From positions 33,032 to 97,031 of the forward strand of contig JBBQTB010000020.1 of NCBI GenBank assembly GCA_038213375.1: a stretch of 64,000 nucleotides of DNA. The letters run 5' to 3'. Below the pieces are notes generated by a model. That model had not been told where the DNA came from. It saw nothing but the letters and a program-made list of their open reading frames with translations, and searched no databases. The position numbers and the translations under genes were made by a program. This DNA comes from JAAUTT01 sp038213375. GTDB lineage: Bacteria; Bacteroidota; Bacteroidia; Bacteroidales; JAAUTT01. Of the stretch, positions 35,711 through 45,308 are shown piece after piece. Every line of letters begins with the position of its first letter. Position 1 is the first letter of the stretch.

Positions 35711-36781
35711 TTAATACACCTTTAATACCGAAGGTTTTTCTGGTTTTCCAATGTTTTCACCTTGAGGACCTAAATATTTTTGGTCTAAATCATAGGGTAT
35801 CCCAATTTTATCAAGCAAAGGCTCTAAGGCTACCTGATGAGTTTGCAAACCCAAATCCCAAGGGTTGTAACCAAGCACTATACCAGTAAGTTCTTCGTAC
35901 GTAAGTACCGGAATTCCATGTCCGTTTTCACCATAGGTTATCCCCTCCATCTCGCTAATAGTATATTGCCAACGATCAAGAAAATAAGGACAACCAGGGC
36001 AATTTGTAAGAATAAAATCCGGTTTGTATGGTGTCATCGATTCAAATTTCTTTCTAGAGCTGGCTATGGAAAATCCGCGGTTGGCTTTTACAATGTATTG
36101 TCGGAAGCCAAACCCGCAGCAATGACGCCGTTCGGGGTAGTCCACCACTTCGCCCCCAAAGGCTTCTATCATCCCTACCAACACATAAGGATACTCAGCC
36201 CCTCCTACTCCTTTGTGGGGAAACATTTTTGAATAATGGCAACCTATGTGTTCTACAACTTTCAAAGGTTGGCCAGTATGCCGGTTAATTAATTTGTATT
36301 TGCTTTTAGCAGCTATTTCGTTGCGAAATTTATAGATTATATCGCTGGCATGAGCAAGGCTTTTCGGTTTTTCAAACTCCCGTTTGGTGGCTTTCCATAA
36401 CATTTCTCTTGCTTTTTGTTCCATTTCGGGAAAATGTTCCCACATATCAAGAACTTCAGTATATAAGCCAAAAGAGGTAATGCAGGATGCAACATAATTC
36501 AGGTATCCCGATTCTGTCATCAGCGAAAATTGACGGGCAATTACCGTCATGGTTGTTTCGATAGTAACCAGATCGGAATGATAAACGATTCCGGTGCAGG
36601 TTGTATGACGAGGATCTTCGTGAATAGTTTTACCTAATTCTTCGCGCAAAACACTCAAAAAAGTAGTTTCAGATGCAGGAAAGAAATTTTGACGAATACA
36701 ACTCCTGGCATAAAAATAATTGTCAGAAGCTATTTCCTTCTGATATTCTTTCCAAAGAATTTTTTTTCCTTCTAGTTTCAT
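35711..36781 (-). CDS. HdrB-like CCG-domain subunit
   Basis: 356 residues. Cysteine-rich CCG segments include HIGCHYSKMFP, RRHCCGFGFR and LTNCPGCPYFLDRW, in the order expected for HdrB, which binds a non-cubane 4Fe-4S cluster and is the disulfide- or thiol-reactive subunit. The N-terminal half carries an unusual ARSCIRQNFFP block and a C-terminal tail of about 75 residues follows the last motif. It is encoded between the HdrC-like (upstream) and HdrA-like (downstream) genes. Confidence 0.85.
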   Translation of the reverse strand: MKLEGKKILWKEYQKEIASDNYFYARSCIRQNFFPASETTFLSVLREELGKTIHEDPRHTTCTGIVYHSDLVTIETTMTVIARQFSLMTESGYLNYVASCITSFGLYTEVLDMWEHFPEMEQKAREMLWKATKREFEKPKSLAHASDIIYKFRNEIAAKSKYKLINRHTGQPLKVVEHIGCHYSKMFPHKGVGGAEYPYVLVGMIEAFGGEVVDYPERRHCCGFGFRQYIVKANRGFSIASSRKKFESMTPYKPDFILTNCPGCPYFLDRWQYTISEMEGITYGENGHGIPVLTYEELTGIVLGYNPWDLGLQTHQVALEPLLDKIGIPYDLDQKYLGPQGENIGKPEKPSVLKVY

Positions 36782-36834
36782 TGTTTCGTTAACTAGTTTT
36801 TGTTGATTATATATCGTAAATAAATCATCAAAAA

Positions 36835-37542
36835 TTATTTTTGGTGTTCGCCGTTGTTTGTGGTAAAGATATAATCGAAATATTCGTTGTTGTGTGTTTC
36901 ATCAAAACCCATCCCCATCTCTTGAGCTTTTTTACGAGAACATTCTTCAATGTTTTCAAACCGATCGAGTCCACCTGTAACTTCAAAAATCTTATAAATT
37001 TCATCGAGAGCATCCTGTGGAATGCGTCGTAGGACGCCATTTCCTTCGCCCTGATAATTGGCTCCAAGACGTTTCATCACCATATGAAGATTGGCATGTT
37101 CCCAATCCCAAATGGGGCCTTGTTCAGGAAAATTTGTGGTGGTAATTGCTTCGGGATACATACAATAACCGTGTTTAAGAGACCACTCGCCAACTGTGCG
37201 CTTTAGCACCAACTGCTGTCGACCTTTTTCCGACTCGGTAAAACACCCTAATTCCTGGGAAACAGCCCTCAGAGCCATAATAATTAACCCGGGCGTATTG
37301 CTGCGTGGGCAACGAGTTTTACAGCTCATGCACTCGCCGCAATACCAAATGGCTTCCCCTTTCAGCAGTTCTTCGATTTTTTCTTCGTTTCCACTTTGCA
37401 CATCAACCATAATCTGACGTGGATCGTAGTTATAAAATTCTGCAGCCGGACATATGGCAGTGCATGTACCACAATTGATACAAGCATTCATTCCTTCCTC
37501 AAAACGAATGTCTTCTTTGAGTTTATCTAAAATTTTTCCCAT
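36835..37542 (-). CDS. HdrC-like 4Fe-4S protein, first gene of the Hdr operon
   Basis: The start is set at the ATG at 37542 (MGKILDKLKEDIRFEEG) because a TATTTTTG box ends 18 bases upstream; an ATG at 37584 would lie inside the promoter. About 235 residues with two 4Fe-4S motifs (CINCGTCTAICP, CGECMSCKTRCP) and a long C-terminal helical tail ending near MGMGFDETHNNEYFDYIF. It is longer than the second HdrC-like protein of the operon, so the cluster has two non-identical HdrC subunits. Confidence 0.85.
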   Translation of the reverse strand: MGKILDKLKEDIRFEEGMNACINCGTCTAICPAAEFYNYDPRQIMVDVQSGNEEKIEELLKGEAIWYCGECMSCKTRCPRSNTPGLIIMALRAVSQELGCFTESEKGRQQLVLKRTVGEWSLKHGYCMYPEAITTTNFPEQGPIWDWEHANLHMVMKRLGANYQGEGNGVLRRIPQDALDEIYKIFEVTGGLDRFENIEECSRKKAQEMGMGFDETHNNEYFDYIFTTNNGEHQK

Positions 37543-37560
37543 TGAAAGGATTTGTAGCAA

Positions 37561-37568
37561 CAAAAATA
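37561..37568 (-). promoter_or_regulatory. -7 box of the Hdr operon promoter
   Basis: On the minus strand TATTTTTG is a perfect TAnnTTTG match, ending 18 bases before the ATG at 37542. No clear TTG is seen at the usual spacing. It supports the downstream start codon. Confidence 0.45.
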
Positions 37569-37745
37569 AGACAAACCTTAGCAAGAAAAAATTAGTGATT
37601 AATCGTAATTTACGGTAAGTATTTGTAGGGTGGTATTTTTACTACCTTAACTAATTTTAAGGATATAAAAGAGCAAACTTAATTCATTGGCATGGGCTTA
37701 AGCCGATGGCAATGAAGCAGACTCAATTTTGGAATTTTGGAATTT

Positions 37746-37862
37746 TTATTGCTTTATAAACTTTGCCTTAGCTTCTGTTTTATTAGTTCTAATGATAATC
37801 AGATATATCCCTGATAGGTCAATTACCGGAATTAGGTTTAATAACATTAGAATAATACCAAT
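37746..37862 (-). pseudogene. Remnant of a T9SS type A C-terminal sorting domain
   Basis: The minus-strand frame ending at the TAA at 37746-37748 reads DLSGIYLIIIRTNKTEAKAK and then FIKQ. It closely matches the tail of the 2010-residue T9SS cargo next door (DLPSGIYLINIKTDKTE then VHSKFVKK), with related DNA. No upstream cargo gene exists; the frame runs straight into the end of the MscS gene. It is the decayed 3' end of a lost secreted-protein gene. Confidence 0.65.
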
Positions 37863-38930
37863 TTACATAATTTTGTCGCCCACCATTTTTATCCTCGATG
37901 TTGGAAGGCTATCGGGATAGTTTTTACAGATGTATTCAATCATTTTCTCGCGAATTAAAACTCTTAGATCCCATGATTTTGAAGAATCCGAAGCTGAAAC
38001 TAATATCCTTACTTCAACAGTTTTCTCTGTTGCATTCGTAACCTGTAGGTTGCTCACTGCGCCATCCCATTGGTCAGTTCCCTGTAATATTTTATTAAGT
38101 TCCGCCCGTAATACATCAAATGGAACGCTATAATCGACATATAATAATACCGTTCCAAGAATATTGGATGTCACACGTGTCCAGTTTTGAAAGGGTTTTT
38201 CGATAAAATAGGTGATCGGTAAAATTAATCGCCGGTTATCCCATATTTTTAAAACCACATAAGTAAGCGTAATTTCTTCGATTCTTCCCCATTCACCTTC
38301 TACAACAACCACATCATCAATTCGGAAAGGCTGACTTATAGCAATTTGAAAACCGGCAAAAACATTGGCAATACTTTTTTGTGCTGCAAAACCAACGATA
38401 ATACCCATAACACCGGCAGAAGCCAGCAAACTTATCCCAACTTGGCGTACTTTGTCGAAAGTCATTAATATGGCTGCTGTAGCTAAAACTATTATAATCA
38501 ATACAATAATTTGTTCGATGATTCTAAACTGGGTGTACATCTGTCGGGCTTGAAGGTTGTCTTTGCTATCGATATCGTAACGCCTCATCATAACTGCACG
38601 TGCAAGATCTACCACCTTGATAAGAATCCAACCCAGTGTGATGATCAGGAAGATAGTAATTGAGTGATGAAATAAGTTTTGAAGTGGGATATCGAAATTT
38701 AAGAACGGTTCAGCGACAAAAAATGTAATAAATATGACGATAAATAAGGCGGGCATTTTAAATTTTTCGCTATACGCCAAACCTTGTTTACTAAACGATC
38801 TCAATATCAACTTAAGGATCTTAAAAAGAACAACACTGACAAACACCACCACCAAAATGGTTATAAGAAGCCAGGCCAATGGACCCAGTTTGTTATTGCC
38901 TAAAAACTCAAATAAAGTAACGTTTAACAT
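37863..38930 (-). CDS. Small-conductance mechanosensitive channel (MscS family)
   Basis: 355 residues from the ATG at 38930; an ATG at 38987 would add 19 residues. Three to four N-terminal membrane helices (LAWLLITILVVVFVSVVLF, ALFIVIFITFFV, IFLIITLGWILIK, IIVLIIIVLATAAILM) precede the pore helix and core (GVMGIIVGFAAQKSIANVFAGFQIA), the beta domain RIDDVVVVEGEWGRIEEIT and the C-terminal alpha-beta domain. It releases solutes on hypo-osmotic shock. Its stop abuts a decayed T9SS tail. Confidence 0.92.
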   Translation of the reverse strand: MLNVTLFEFLGNNKLGPLAWLLITILVVVFVSVVLFKILKLILRSFSKQGLAYSEKFKMPALFIVIFITFFVAEPFLNFDIPLQNLFHHSITIFLIITLGWILIKVVDLARAVMMRRYDIDSKDNLQARQMYTQFRIIEQIIVLIIIVLATAAILMTFDKVRQVGISLLASAGVMGIIVGFAAQKSIANVFAGFQIAISQPFRIDDVVVVEGEWGRIEEITLTYVVLKIWDNRRLILPITYFIEKPFQNWTRVTSNILGTVLLYVDYSVPFDVLRAELNKILQGTDQWDGAVSNLQVTNATEKTVEVRILVSASDSSKSWDLRVLIREKMIEYICKNYPDSLPTSRIKMVGDKIM

Positions 38931-39097
38931 ATTAATGAAAATAAGGATGAACCTTGTTATATAAAAGCCTGTTTTACAAAAATACAACTTAAAAAGTTAT
39001 CAAACCAGACAAGTTATGCCGCACTTGATGGAGTGGTCCTTCTATTGAAACAATCTGGTTTTTCCATAGCCCTGCGAAAACTCATGAAGGTTAAATA

Positions 39098-39136
39098 AAA
39101 GAGAGGCAGTTTTGGTTGTCCAAAACGCCTCTCTTT
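39098..39136. terminator. Strong intrinsic terminator (bidirectional)
   Basis: AAAGAGAGGC and GTTTTGG pair with CCAAAAC and GCCTCTCTTT: 17 base pairs, a single bulged A and a TTGT loop. The arms begin and end in A and T runs, so it can terminate in both directions. It lies just downstream of the T9SS cargo gene and upstream of the MscS gene on the same strand. Confidence 0.85.
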
Positions 39137-39162
39137 TTCAATGTATTATGAAAATAAAAACC

Positions 39163-42100
39163 TTATTTCTTCACAAACTTACTATGCACCTCGGTTTTAT
39201 CTGTTTTGATATTAATCAGATATATTCCCGAAGGCAAATCGTTAACCGATATCTCATTATCGTCCAATACAAAAACGTTTTCCTTCATTCGTTTTCCATC
39301 GATAGTATAGATGGACACCTTTGACTTTTCCGGAAGATTTCCAATATGAAGAACATCAGATGCCGGATTGGGGAAAATGGTAACTCCAGCCTCAGACAAA
39401 TCGTTAATACCGGTCCCAATGCTATAGAACGCATTGGAAGCTAATACTGTTCCTGCAAAACTATTTTCAGTTGCTTTCACTCGCACTTTTACAATGCCGA
39501 TACCTAAAGTAATATTGCCTACTGAGACTGGTTTAACAGTGCAATCACTCCATACGACTCCATTGGTTAATGAATATTCATAATCAGAAGCATTTACAAA
39601 TAATGGATTATTTGCCCAGTTGAAGGTATTTAAAAAATCCTCAACAACAGGTTCCGCAGGTGCTTCGGGTCGCATTGGAACCAATAATGCTTGAGTGGCT
39701 GAAGCAAAAAAACTACCACTTGCCTTATACCTTAGATATAGGTTCTTACCCGGAGTTACTTTTAAATCGGGACTCAGACTTCCTGTGGCTCCACTCATAT
39801 CGGCATTGTTGGAAAATTCAACGGTTGAGGACACCGTCTGTGCTAGTATTTCATTGATAAAATCGATCGTGAAGTTGGGGGCCGATAGCCTGGCTTCCGG
39901 ACTTAGTATTTGAATAACCGATGCAAACGAAGTAGATGTTGCACACTTTCTTATATACAATTCTTGATCAGGTATTACCTGAATTTTTGCATTAGCACCG
40001 GTTGTGGCACCGGACATATCAGCATTTGAAGAGTATTCTGTTGTGGCGTACGATACCTCTTTGGTAGTTTCGTTTACATAATCGATCGTAAATATCGGCG
40101 TGGCAGGGCGATTAGGAATTGCCAACGTTTGAATATACGATGCCAACGTTGAAGATGTTGCTTTTATTCTAACATACAATGTTGTACCAGAAGTAATTGG
40201 AATAGGACTATCCGTTCCAATTGAGGTACTACTAAATGAATAATCAGACGAATATTCGACTGAAAAAGGTGCATTTTGCGTGGTTGTAACGGCTAAATAA
40301 TTAATGGTATATCCCGGAGCTGCGGATCGTACAGGAATATTGGCGACTTTGCGATTAATGGTGCTATTGCCATTTTGTTGCACCCAAACATCGAAGCCTC
40401 CGGCTTTAAAATCAACATTTGTATGACCTGAAGCACAACGACTCCATGTTCCATCTATGCCATTCGTACTGTTAAAACTGTAAACCAGGCTGGTAGTTGT
40501 ATTTGTGATTTGTGATTCACCAAAATCAATACCAACCTTGGTTAAATCGGAGATTGAAAACGAACCCTCCATAGCAAATGCACCGCCAAGCAAACCGGCA
40601 TCAATCGCCTGAATACTCCATTTATAATTTCCAGCGGGAAGACCTTTCAGGTTATATCCATAATTACCAAATACTGTAGAGGATTGAATTTCTCCTATTC
40701 GGGCAACAAGCCTACGGCCGTTCATTGCATTACTTCCAGTCAGCGATTCACTGGATTTGGCATAACCCGTCGTAGATGTTTCGTAAACATAAAAACTATA
40801 TGTAAGTCCCTTTGCTGCAGTTTTATCGTCTGAAGGCCTGCTCCAACTAAAAGAAACGTTATTCCCTTTTAGACTATATGACAGGCTTGTTGGGACTCCC
40901 GGTTCGACATTAGAAATAGCTCCATTGTTTCTAAATATTTTGGCTATTCTTCCTGAAACTGAAATACCACTTAGAAATAAATCCAGATCCCCATCATTAT
41001 CGAAATCGCCAAAAGCAACAGAGCCAACCTGAACTCCGGGGAACGAAATTACAGCTGATGGTGTGTATGTTTTATTCCCATTGTTATGATATACCAACGT
41101 ATAATAATCGGCATCGCTAACTGTGCCAGAAACAATCAGGTCGCGATATCCATCATTGTCATAATCCGCAATGCTGACAGCCGACTTAAAAAGGCCTTTA
41201 AATGTTTGGGCTAATTCTGTAAAGGTTCCATTCCCATTATTGTCATAAATTTTGGTATAAACATCAGCACCACCTCCGGTAAGCACAATATCCATATCGC
41301 CATCATTATCCATATCCGCCCAGGCAACGGAGCAATTAGCTACTCCCTGAAGCACAATACCGGTTTGTTCGGTAAAGGTGAAGTTTCCATCGTTTTTGAA
41401 TACCTTGGTAATTTCGGTGGATGCATCGGAGTCTAGACCAGCCAACAGTATATCTAAATCTCCATCATTATCATAATCTCCACAAGCGACAGAACTATAG
41501 TTCGATACCGTTGGTAAGGTGATGGTTTGGAGGGTAAATGTTCCGTTGTGGTTATTTTTGTAGATTTTAGTACCTCCCGAACCTGTTAAAATAACGTCTT
41601 TATACCCATCATTATCCAATTCGACCCAAAGGCATTTTCCCATAAACACATCTGCCAAACTGGCTTTTTCTGCAAAGGTTCCATCGCCTTTGTTTTCGAA
41701 TACTTTTGAATTCAATGTGGATGCAATAAGCAAATCCAAATCACCGTCATTGTCAAAATCGCCCCAAGCAACATCATAAACGGTATTAACCGCAAATGTA
41801 TTGCTTGTTTTAGAAAAGGTATTGTCGCCATTATTTTTATAAAGCTCAACAATGGAGGCAGATCCTGTATATCCGGCAATGATCACATCGAGGTTGCCAT
41901 CGTTATCGTAATCGCCCCAGGCTTGAGTGCTTCCCGAAACACCTGTAAGAGCAATTTGAGTTTGCTCGGAAAAGGGAGGTAAATATTGGGCCGGATTGCC
42001 GGCTCCTGTGGCTGTAGAATAAACTTCGGCAAGGGGTGAGCCACTGTACTCAATGACCTGGAACCTATACTCGGTATTCGCTTTTAGATTAGTAATGGTG

Positions 42101-45100
42101 GCTGTATCCAGATCTCCATTATAAACACAAAACCAACCAGAAGTGCCTACTTGTGTAACCGAAGTGTCATATGCCTTGTTTGCAGCATAGGTGGTATTGT
42201 TTGTAAGAGTTACAGCGCCTGCTCCGTTTTCTTTTACAAACACTGCACATTTATCGCCATTCCCGCGAGTCCACGAACATTTTACTGATACTAAGGTATT
42301 GGAGGCAATATTTACTGCCGAAGCCTGGTTGTTGGCGGTATAGGTAAATGATTGCTCGCTGGCATAAGATCCTCCTGCAAAACTATTATCGATGGCCTGC
42401 ACACTCCAGTAATAAGTTCCTTTTTTTAGGTTATGAAGAATACATGAAGTATTCAATTGAGAATTTCCATATCCTGCTATTCTTCTGTATCCGTTTGCGG
42501 AGTTTGCCATAGGCGACACAATATTGCTACCCCCGGGGGTCGATCCTACCCTGACATTATAAGACAATGCTTTGGTTGCATCGGTAATTACCGGGTCCCA
42601 TTTTAAAACAGCATCGCTATTCACCGTTGATTCCAAACTTTGAGGAACTAATGGTAGGATATTCGGCACCGATATGCCGTTAAGGTATACTTTGGTAATG
42701 TAAGTGCCCTCTGAAGTATATCCCGACAGCAATAAGTCCAAATCACCATCTCCATCATAATCGCCCCATGCCGATGAACCATAATTAACCCCTTTAATGA
42801 CTAAAGATGGCTGTTCTGAAAAAGTACTATCGCCATTGTTTTTATAAATTCGGGTAACTTTAGAATACAAATTATTTCCCGAAATCTGAAGATCAAGATT
42901 GCCGTCATTATCATAATCGGCCCATGAAACACAGCTTTCAGTAACTCCAGCCAATACAATTGCAGTCTGTTCTTTAAATGTATTATCCCGGTTATTGCTG
43001 TAAATTTTAGAAATTAACTTTGAGCCGGCATTTCCAGTAATTACAAAATCCAAATATCCGTCATTATTAAAATCTCCCCACTTTGAACAACCGTAAGTAA
43101 CACCATCAATTGCTATACCGGTTTGTTCAGTAAAATTATTATTACCTATATTTTGATAGATTTTCGAAATCTTTTTGTTTGAATTTGTAAGCCCTGCAAG
43201 AAGTAAATCCTGATCGCCATCGTTATCATAATCGCCCCACGAAGCAGAAGCATTAGTAACTCCCTCAATCTTTATACTTGTTTGCTCGTTAAAGGTATTA
43301 TTTCCATTATTGCGATATAATTTTGCTACGTTGCCTGAACCAGTACTCCCGACTAAAAAAATATCCAACCAGCCATCGCCATCGTAATCAACCCAATTAA
43401 CACTGCCAAGATTAACTCCGGTTAATTTTATATCGGTTTGTTCGGTAAATGTGCCATCACCATTATTTTTATATACTTTTGAAACCCGGGTAGGAGCAGT
43501 GGTAGACCCGGCAAGCAGAATATCAAGATATCCATCGTTGTTATAATCGCCCCAATCGGCAGATCCAAAAACTCCTGTAAGCGAGGTTAGCAAGGTAAAC
43601 GAATTGCTACCATTATTCCTGTAAATTTGCGTTAAAGGATTACTACCATTGTACCCGGTGAGTATAAAATCCAGATCTTCGTCGTTATCAAAATCACCCC
43701 ATTTTATCGAACCTTGATTTACTCCAGGTAGCGATATGGTTGTTTGTTCATCAAATAAACTGGTTAATTGCACTATCTGTGCAGATGGCATATCGACTGT
43801 TGAATATTGCTCTGCCCCCGCTGCCCCTGTATACTGCAACACATGAAAAGCATAGCTGGTAAGTGTCTTTAAACTGGTAATAATTGCCGTATTGGAAGGT
43901 CCATTGTACACACAATACCAACCTGAAGAGCCAATTGGTGTGCCTGATCCGTAATTTGCACTTGCCGTATAGGTTATATTATTGACAGGAGATGCTTTGC
44001 CTGAACCATTTTCTTTGGCAAATACTACGCAATTTGTATTTAAATCGCCTTTCCAGTTCAATGTCAGTGACGTTGAGCCAATACCAGATGCTGTCAGGAT
44101 TCGGGCCTGATAAGGAGGAACTGAAATTGTAAGCTGAGGAACCGAAACATCAACTTTGTATTTCGCGTCGATATTGTAGTTACTTACCGGGAATATTTTC
44201 ATGTATAGGGTGGTATTCCCAATAGAATCAATCCACCCTTTAAATTGTTGTTTTCCAGAATCAACATAAACGGCCCCTGATCCATCCTTCAAATCTAAAT
44301 TCTGCAATACTTCTGTTCCATTTACCGGGTTTGTAATATCAGCAAAACTCAAATTTGATACTTTGATTAAATATCGTGAAGGAAGATTTGTACCACTAGC
44401 ATCCGTCCATTGTACTTTTGCACTACCTGATACTATGGATGAAAATTTGGTTACATGATTATCAGAAACAGGATTTATTAACGCATCAAACCTATATATT
44501 TGGCCGGTCGCTGGTTTAGTGGTAATTAATGATTCCAAAGACGAATTGAGGACAGGACTTGTTCCTGAATTTGTTAGAGAAAAATATTTACCATTATCAT
44601 ACGACAAACCGATATAGGCTGAGGGGTTACTTAATATACCTGATTCCTGACGATAGATATATTCAATCTGGTTGGTTGTTTCATGCAATTTCAACTGAAA
44701 CGAAATTCCCGATTGACTTGCATTTCTATTCCATTTCCAGTTTAACCATTCTACAGTAAGCACTCTATTGGGTGCTGTCCCTTCGGTTTTATAACTAGCT
44801 TGTCCTCCAATTCCCGAATGACTATCGCCCAAAGGCATAATTGCATTACGAACAAAACTTAAGGAGGGATCGCCTCCATACGTAGTGAGAATATTCAAAC
44901 CAATGTATCCATATGAATATGCCCTGAAGGAAGTATATTCTTTCCCGTTATATTTAAAAATAAAACCAATATTTATTAAATCAGTACTCGCATCTGGAGA
45001 TTGAATTGCTGGTAATACTGTTCCTCCGGTTAACGGCGTAAAAGTACCCGATAAGCTGGTTAGGGAACACTGGCCTTGTGCGTACGAAAATGAAAATAGT

Positions 45101-45195
45101 AAAGCAGCTAGGAAAACTATTAATGTTCTTCCTTTCTTACATAATGTGTTTTTGGATCGGAAATTATTTAATGGTCGTTGGTTAAATTTTAGCAT
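39163..45195 (-). CDS. Giant secreted FG-GAP/VCBS repeat protein with T9SS type A sorting domain
   Basis: 2010 residues. Signal peptide to about residue 42 (LFSFSYAQGQC). Order: an N-terminal lectin-like or Ig region to ~490; seven FG-GAP/VCBS repeats of the form WGDYDNDGDLDLLLAG (about 497-835); a Fn3-like stretch; a second set of seven (about 1090-1423); three or four ~65-residue repeats (APGYTINYLAVTTTQ, TPIFTIDYVNETTKE and APNFTIDFINE); and the type A sorting tail (DLPSGIYLINIKTDKTE to the end). Each FG-GAP repeat binds Ca through D-x-D-x-D-G. Two complete seven-bladed propellers are implied. Probably a surface adhesin or carbohydrate-binding protein exported by T9SS. Confidence 0.9.
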   Translation of the reverse strand: MLKFNQRPLNNFRSKNTLCKKGRTLIVFLAALLFSFSYAQGQCSLTSLSGTFTPLTGGTVLPAIQSPDASTDLINIGFIFKYNGKEYTSFRAYSYGYIGLNILTTYGGDPSLSFVRNAIMPLGDSHSGIGGQASYKTEGTAPNRVLTVEWLNWKWNRNASQSGISFQLKLHETTNQIEYIYRQESGILSNPSAYIGLSYDNGKYFSLTNSGTSPVLNSSLESLITTKPATGQIYRFDALINPVSDNHVTKFSSIVSGSAKVQWTDASGTNLPSRYLIKVSNLSFADITNPVNGTEVLQNLDLKDGSGAVYVDSGKQQFKGWIDSIGNTTLYMKIFPVSNYNIDAKYKVDVSVPQLTISVPPYQARILTASGIGSTSLTLNWKGDLNTNCVVFAKENGSGKASPVNNITYTASANYGSGTPIGSSGWYCVYNGPSNTAIITSLKTLTSYAFHVLQYTGAAGAEQYSTVDMPSAQIVQLTSLFDEQTTISLPGVNQGSIKWGDFDNDEDLDFILTGYNGSNPLTQIYRNNGSNSFTLLTSLTGVFGSADWGDYNNDGYLDILLAGSTTAPTRVSKVYKNNGDGTFTEQTDIKLTGVNLGSVNWVDYDGDGWLDIFLVGSTGSGNVAKLYRNNGNNTFNEQTSIKIEGVTNASASWGDYDNDGDQDLLLAGLTNSNKKISKIYQNIGNNNFTEQTGIAIDGVTYGCSKWGDFNNDGYLDFVITGNAGSKLISKIYSNNRDNTFKEQTAIVLAGVTESCVSWADYDNDGNLDLQISGNNLYSKVTRIYKNNGDSTFSEQPSLVIKGVNYGSSAWGDYDGDGDLDLLLSGYTSEGTYITKVYLNGISVPNILPLVPQSLESTVNSDAVLKWDPVITDATKALSYNVRVGSTPGGSNIVSPMANSANGYRRIAGYGNSQLNTSCILHNLKKGTYYWSVQAIDNSFAGGSYASEQSFTYTANNQASAVNIASNTLVSVKCSWTRGNGDKCAVFVKENGAGAVTLTNNTTYAANKAYDTSVTQVGTSGWFCVYNGDLDTATITNLKANTEYRFQVIEYSGSPLAEVYSTATGAGNPAQYLPPFSEQTQIALTGVSGSTQAWGDYDNDGNLDVIIAGYTGSASIVELYKNNGDNTFSKTSNTFAVNTVYDVAWGDFDNDGDLDLLIASTLNSKVFENKGDGTFAEKASLADVFMGKCLWVELDNDGYKDVILTGSGGTKIYKNNHNGTFTLQTITLPTVSNYSSVACGDYDNDGDLDILLAGLDSDASTEITKVFKNDGNFTFTEQTGIVLQGVANCSVAWADMDNDGDMDIVLTGGGADVYTKIYDNNGNGTFTELAQTFKGLFKSAVSIADYDNDGYRDLIVSGTVSDADYYTLVYHNNGNKTYTPSAVISFPGVQVGSVAFGDFDNDGDLDLFLSGISVSGRIAKIFRNNGAISNVEPGVPTSLSYSLKGNNVSFSWSRPSDDKTAAKGLTYSFYVYETSTTGYAKSSESLTGSNAMNGRRLVARIGEIQSSTVFGNYGYNLKGLPAGNYKWSIQAIDAGLLGGAFAMEGSFSISDLTKVGIDFGESQITNTTTSLVYSFNSTNGIDGTWSRCASGHTNVDFKAGGFDVWVQQNGNSTINRKVANIPVRSAAPGYTINYLAVTTTQNAPFSVEYSSDYSFSSTSIGTDSPIPITSGTTLYVRIKATSSTLASYIQTLAIPNRPATPIFTIDYVNETTKEVSYATTEYSSNADMSGATTGANAKIQVIPDQELYIRKCATSTSFASVIQILSPEARLSAPNFTIDFINEILAQTVSSTVEFSNNADMSGATGSLSPDLKVTPGKNLYLRYKASGSFFASATQALLVPMRPEAPAEPVVEDFLNTFNWANNPLFVNASDYEYSLTNGVVWSDCTVKPVSVGNITLGIGIVKVRVKATENSFAGTVLASNAFYSIGTGINDLSEAGVTIFPNPASDVLHIGNLPEKSKVSIYTIDGKRMKENVFVLDDNEISVNDLPSGIYLINIKTDKTEVHSKFVKK

Positions 45196-45276
45196 AATCT
45201 ATCAGAGTTTTTGTTAGCCGAAAAGTACGGCATTGTTGTAGCAAGAATAACAGCCTTTTATACGCTATAGCAAATA

Positions 45277-45284
45277 CAAAGTTA
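45277..45284 (-). promoter_or_regulatory. -7 box upstream of the giant T9SS gene
   Basis: On the minus strand TAACTTTG is a perfect TAnnTTTG match about 80 bases before the start codon at 45195. No partner TTG at the usual distance, so it is weak evidence. Confidence 0.3.
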
Positions 45285-45308
45285 CTACTTTGGCAAAAAA
45301 AATTGTTT

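Noticed and set aside
37729..37920. Plus-strand hydrophobic 63-residue frame
   Set aside because: It is the reverse strand of the decayed T9SS tail and the end of the MscS gene; the hydrophobicity comes from the AT-rich complement.
41000..43700. Regularly spaced near-repeats resembling a CRISPR array
   Set aside because: They are FG-GAP codon repeats of about 165-210 bases in a continuous coding frame; not a CRISPR array.
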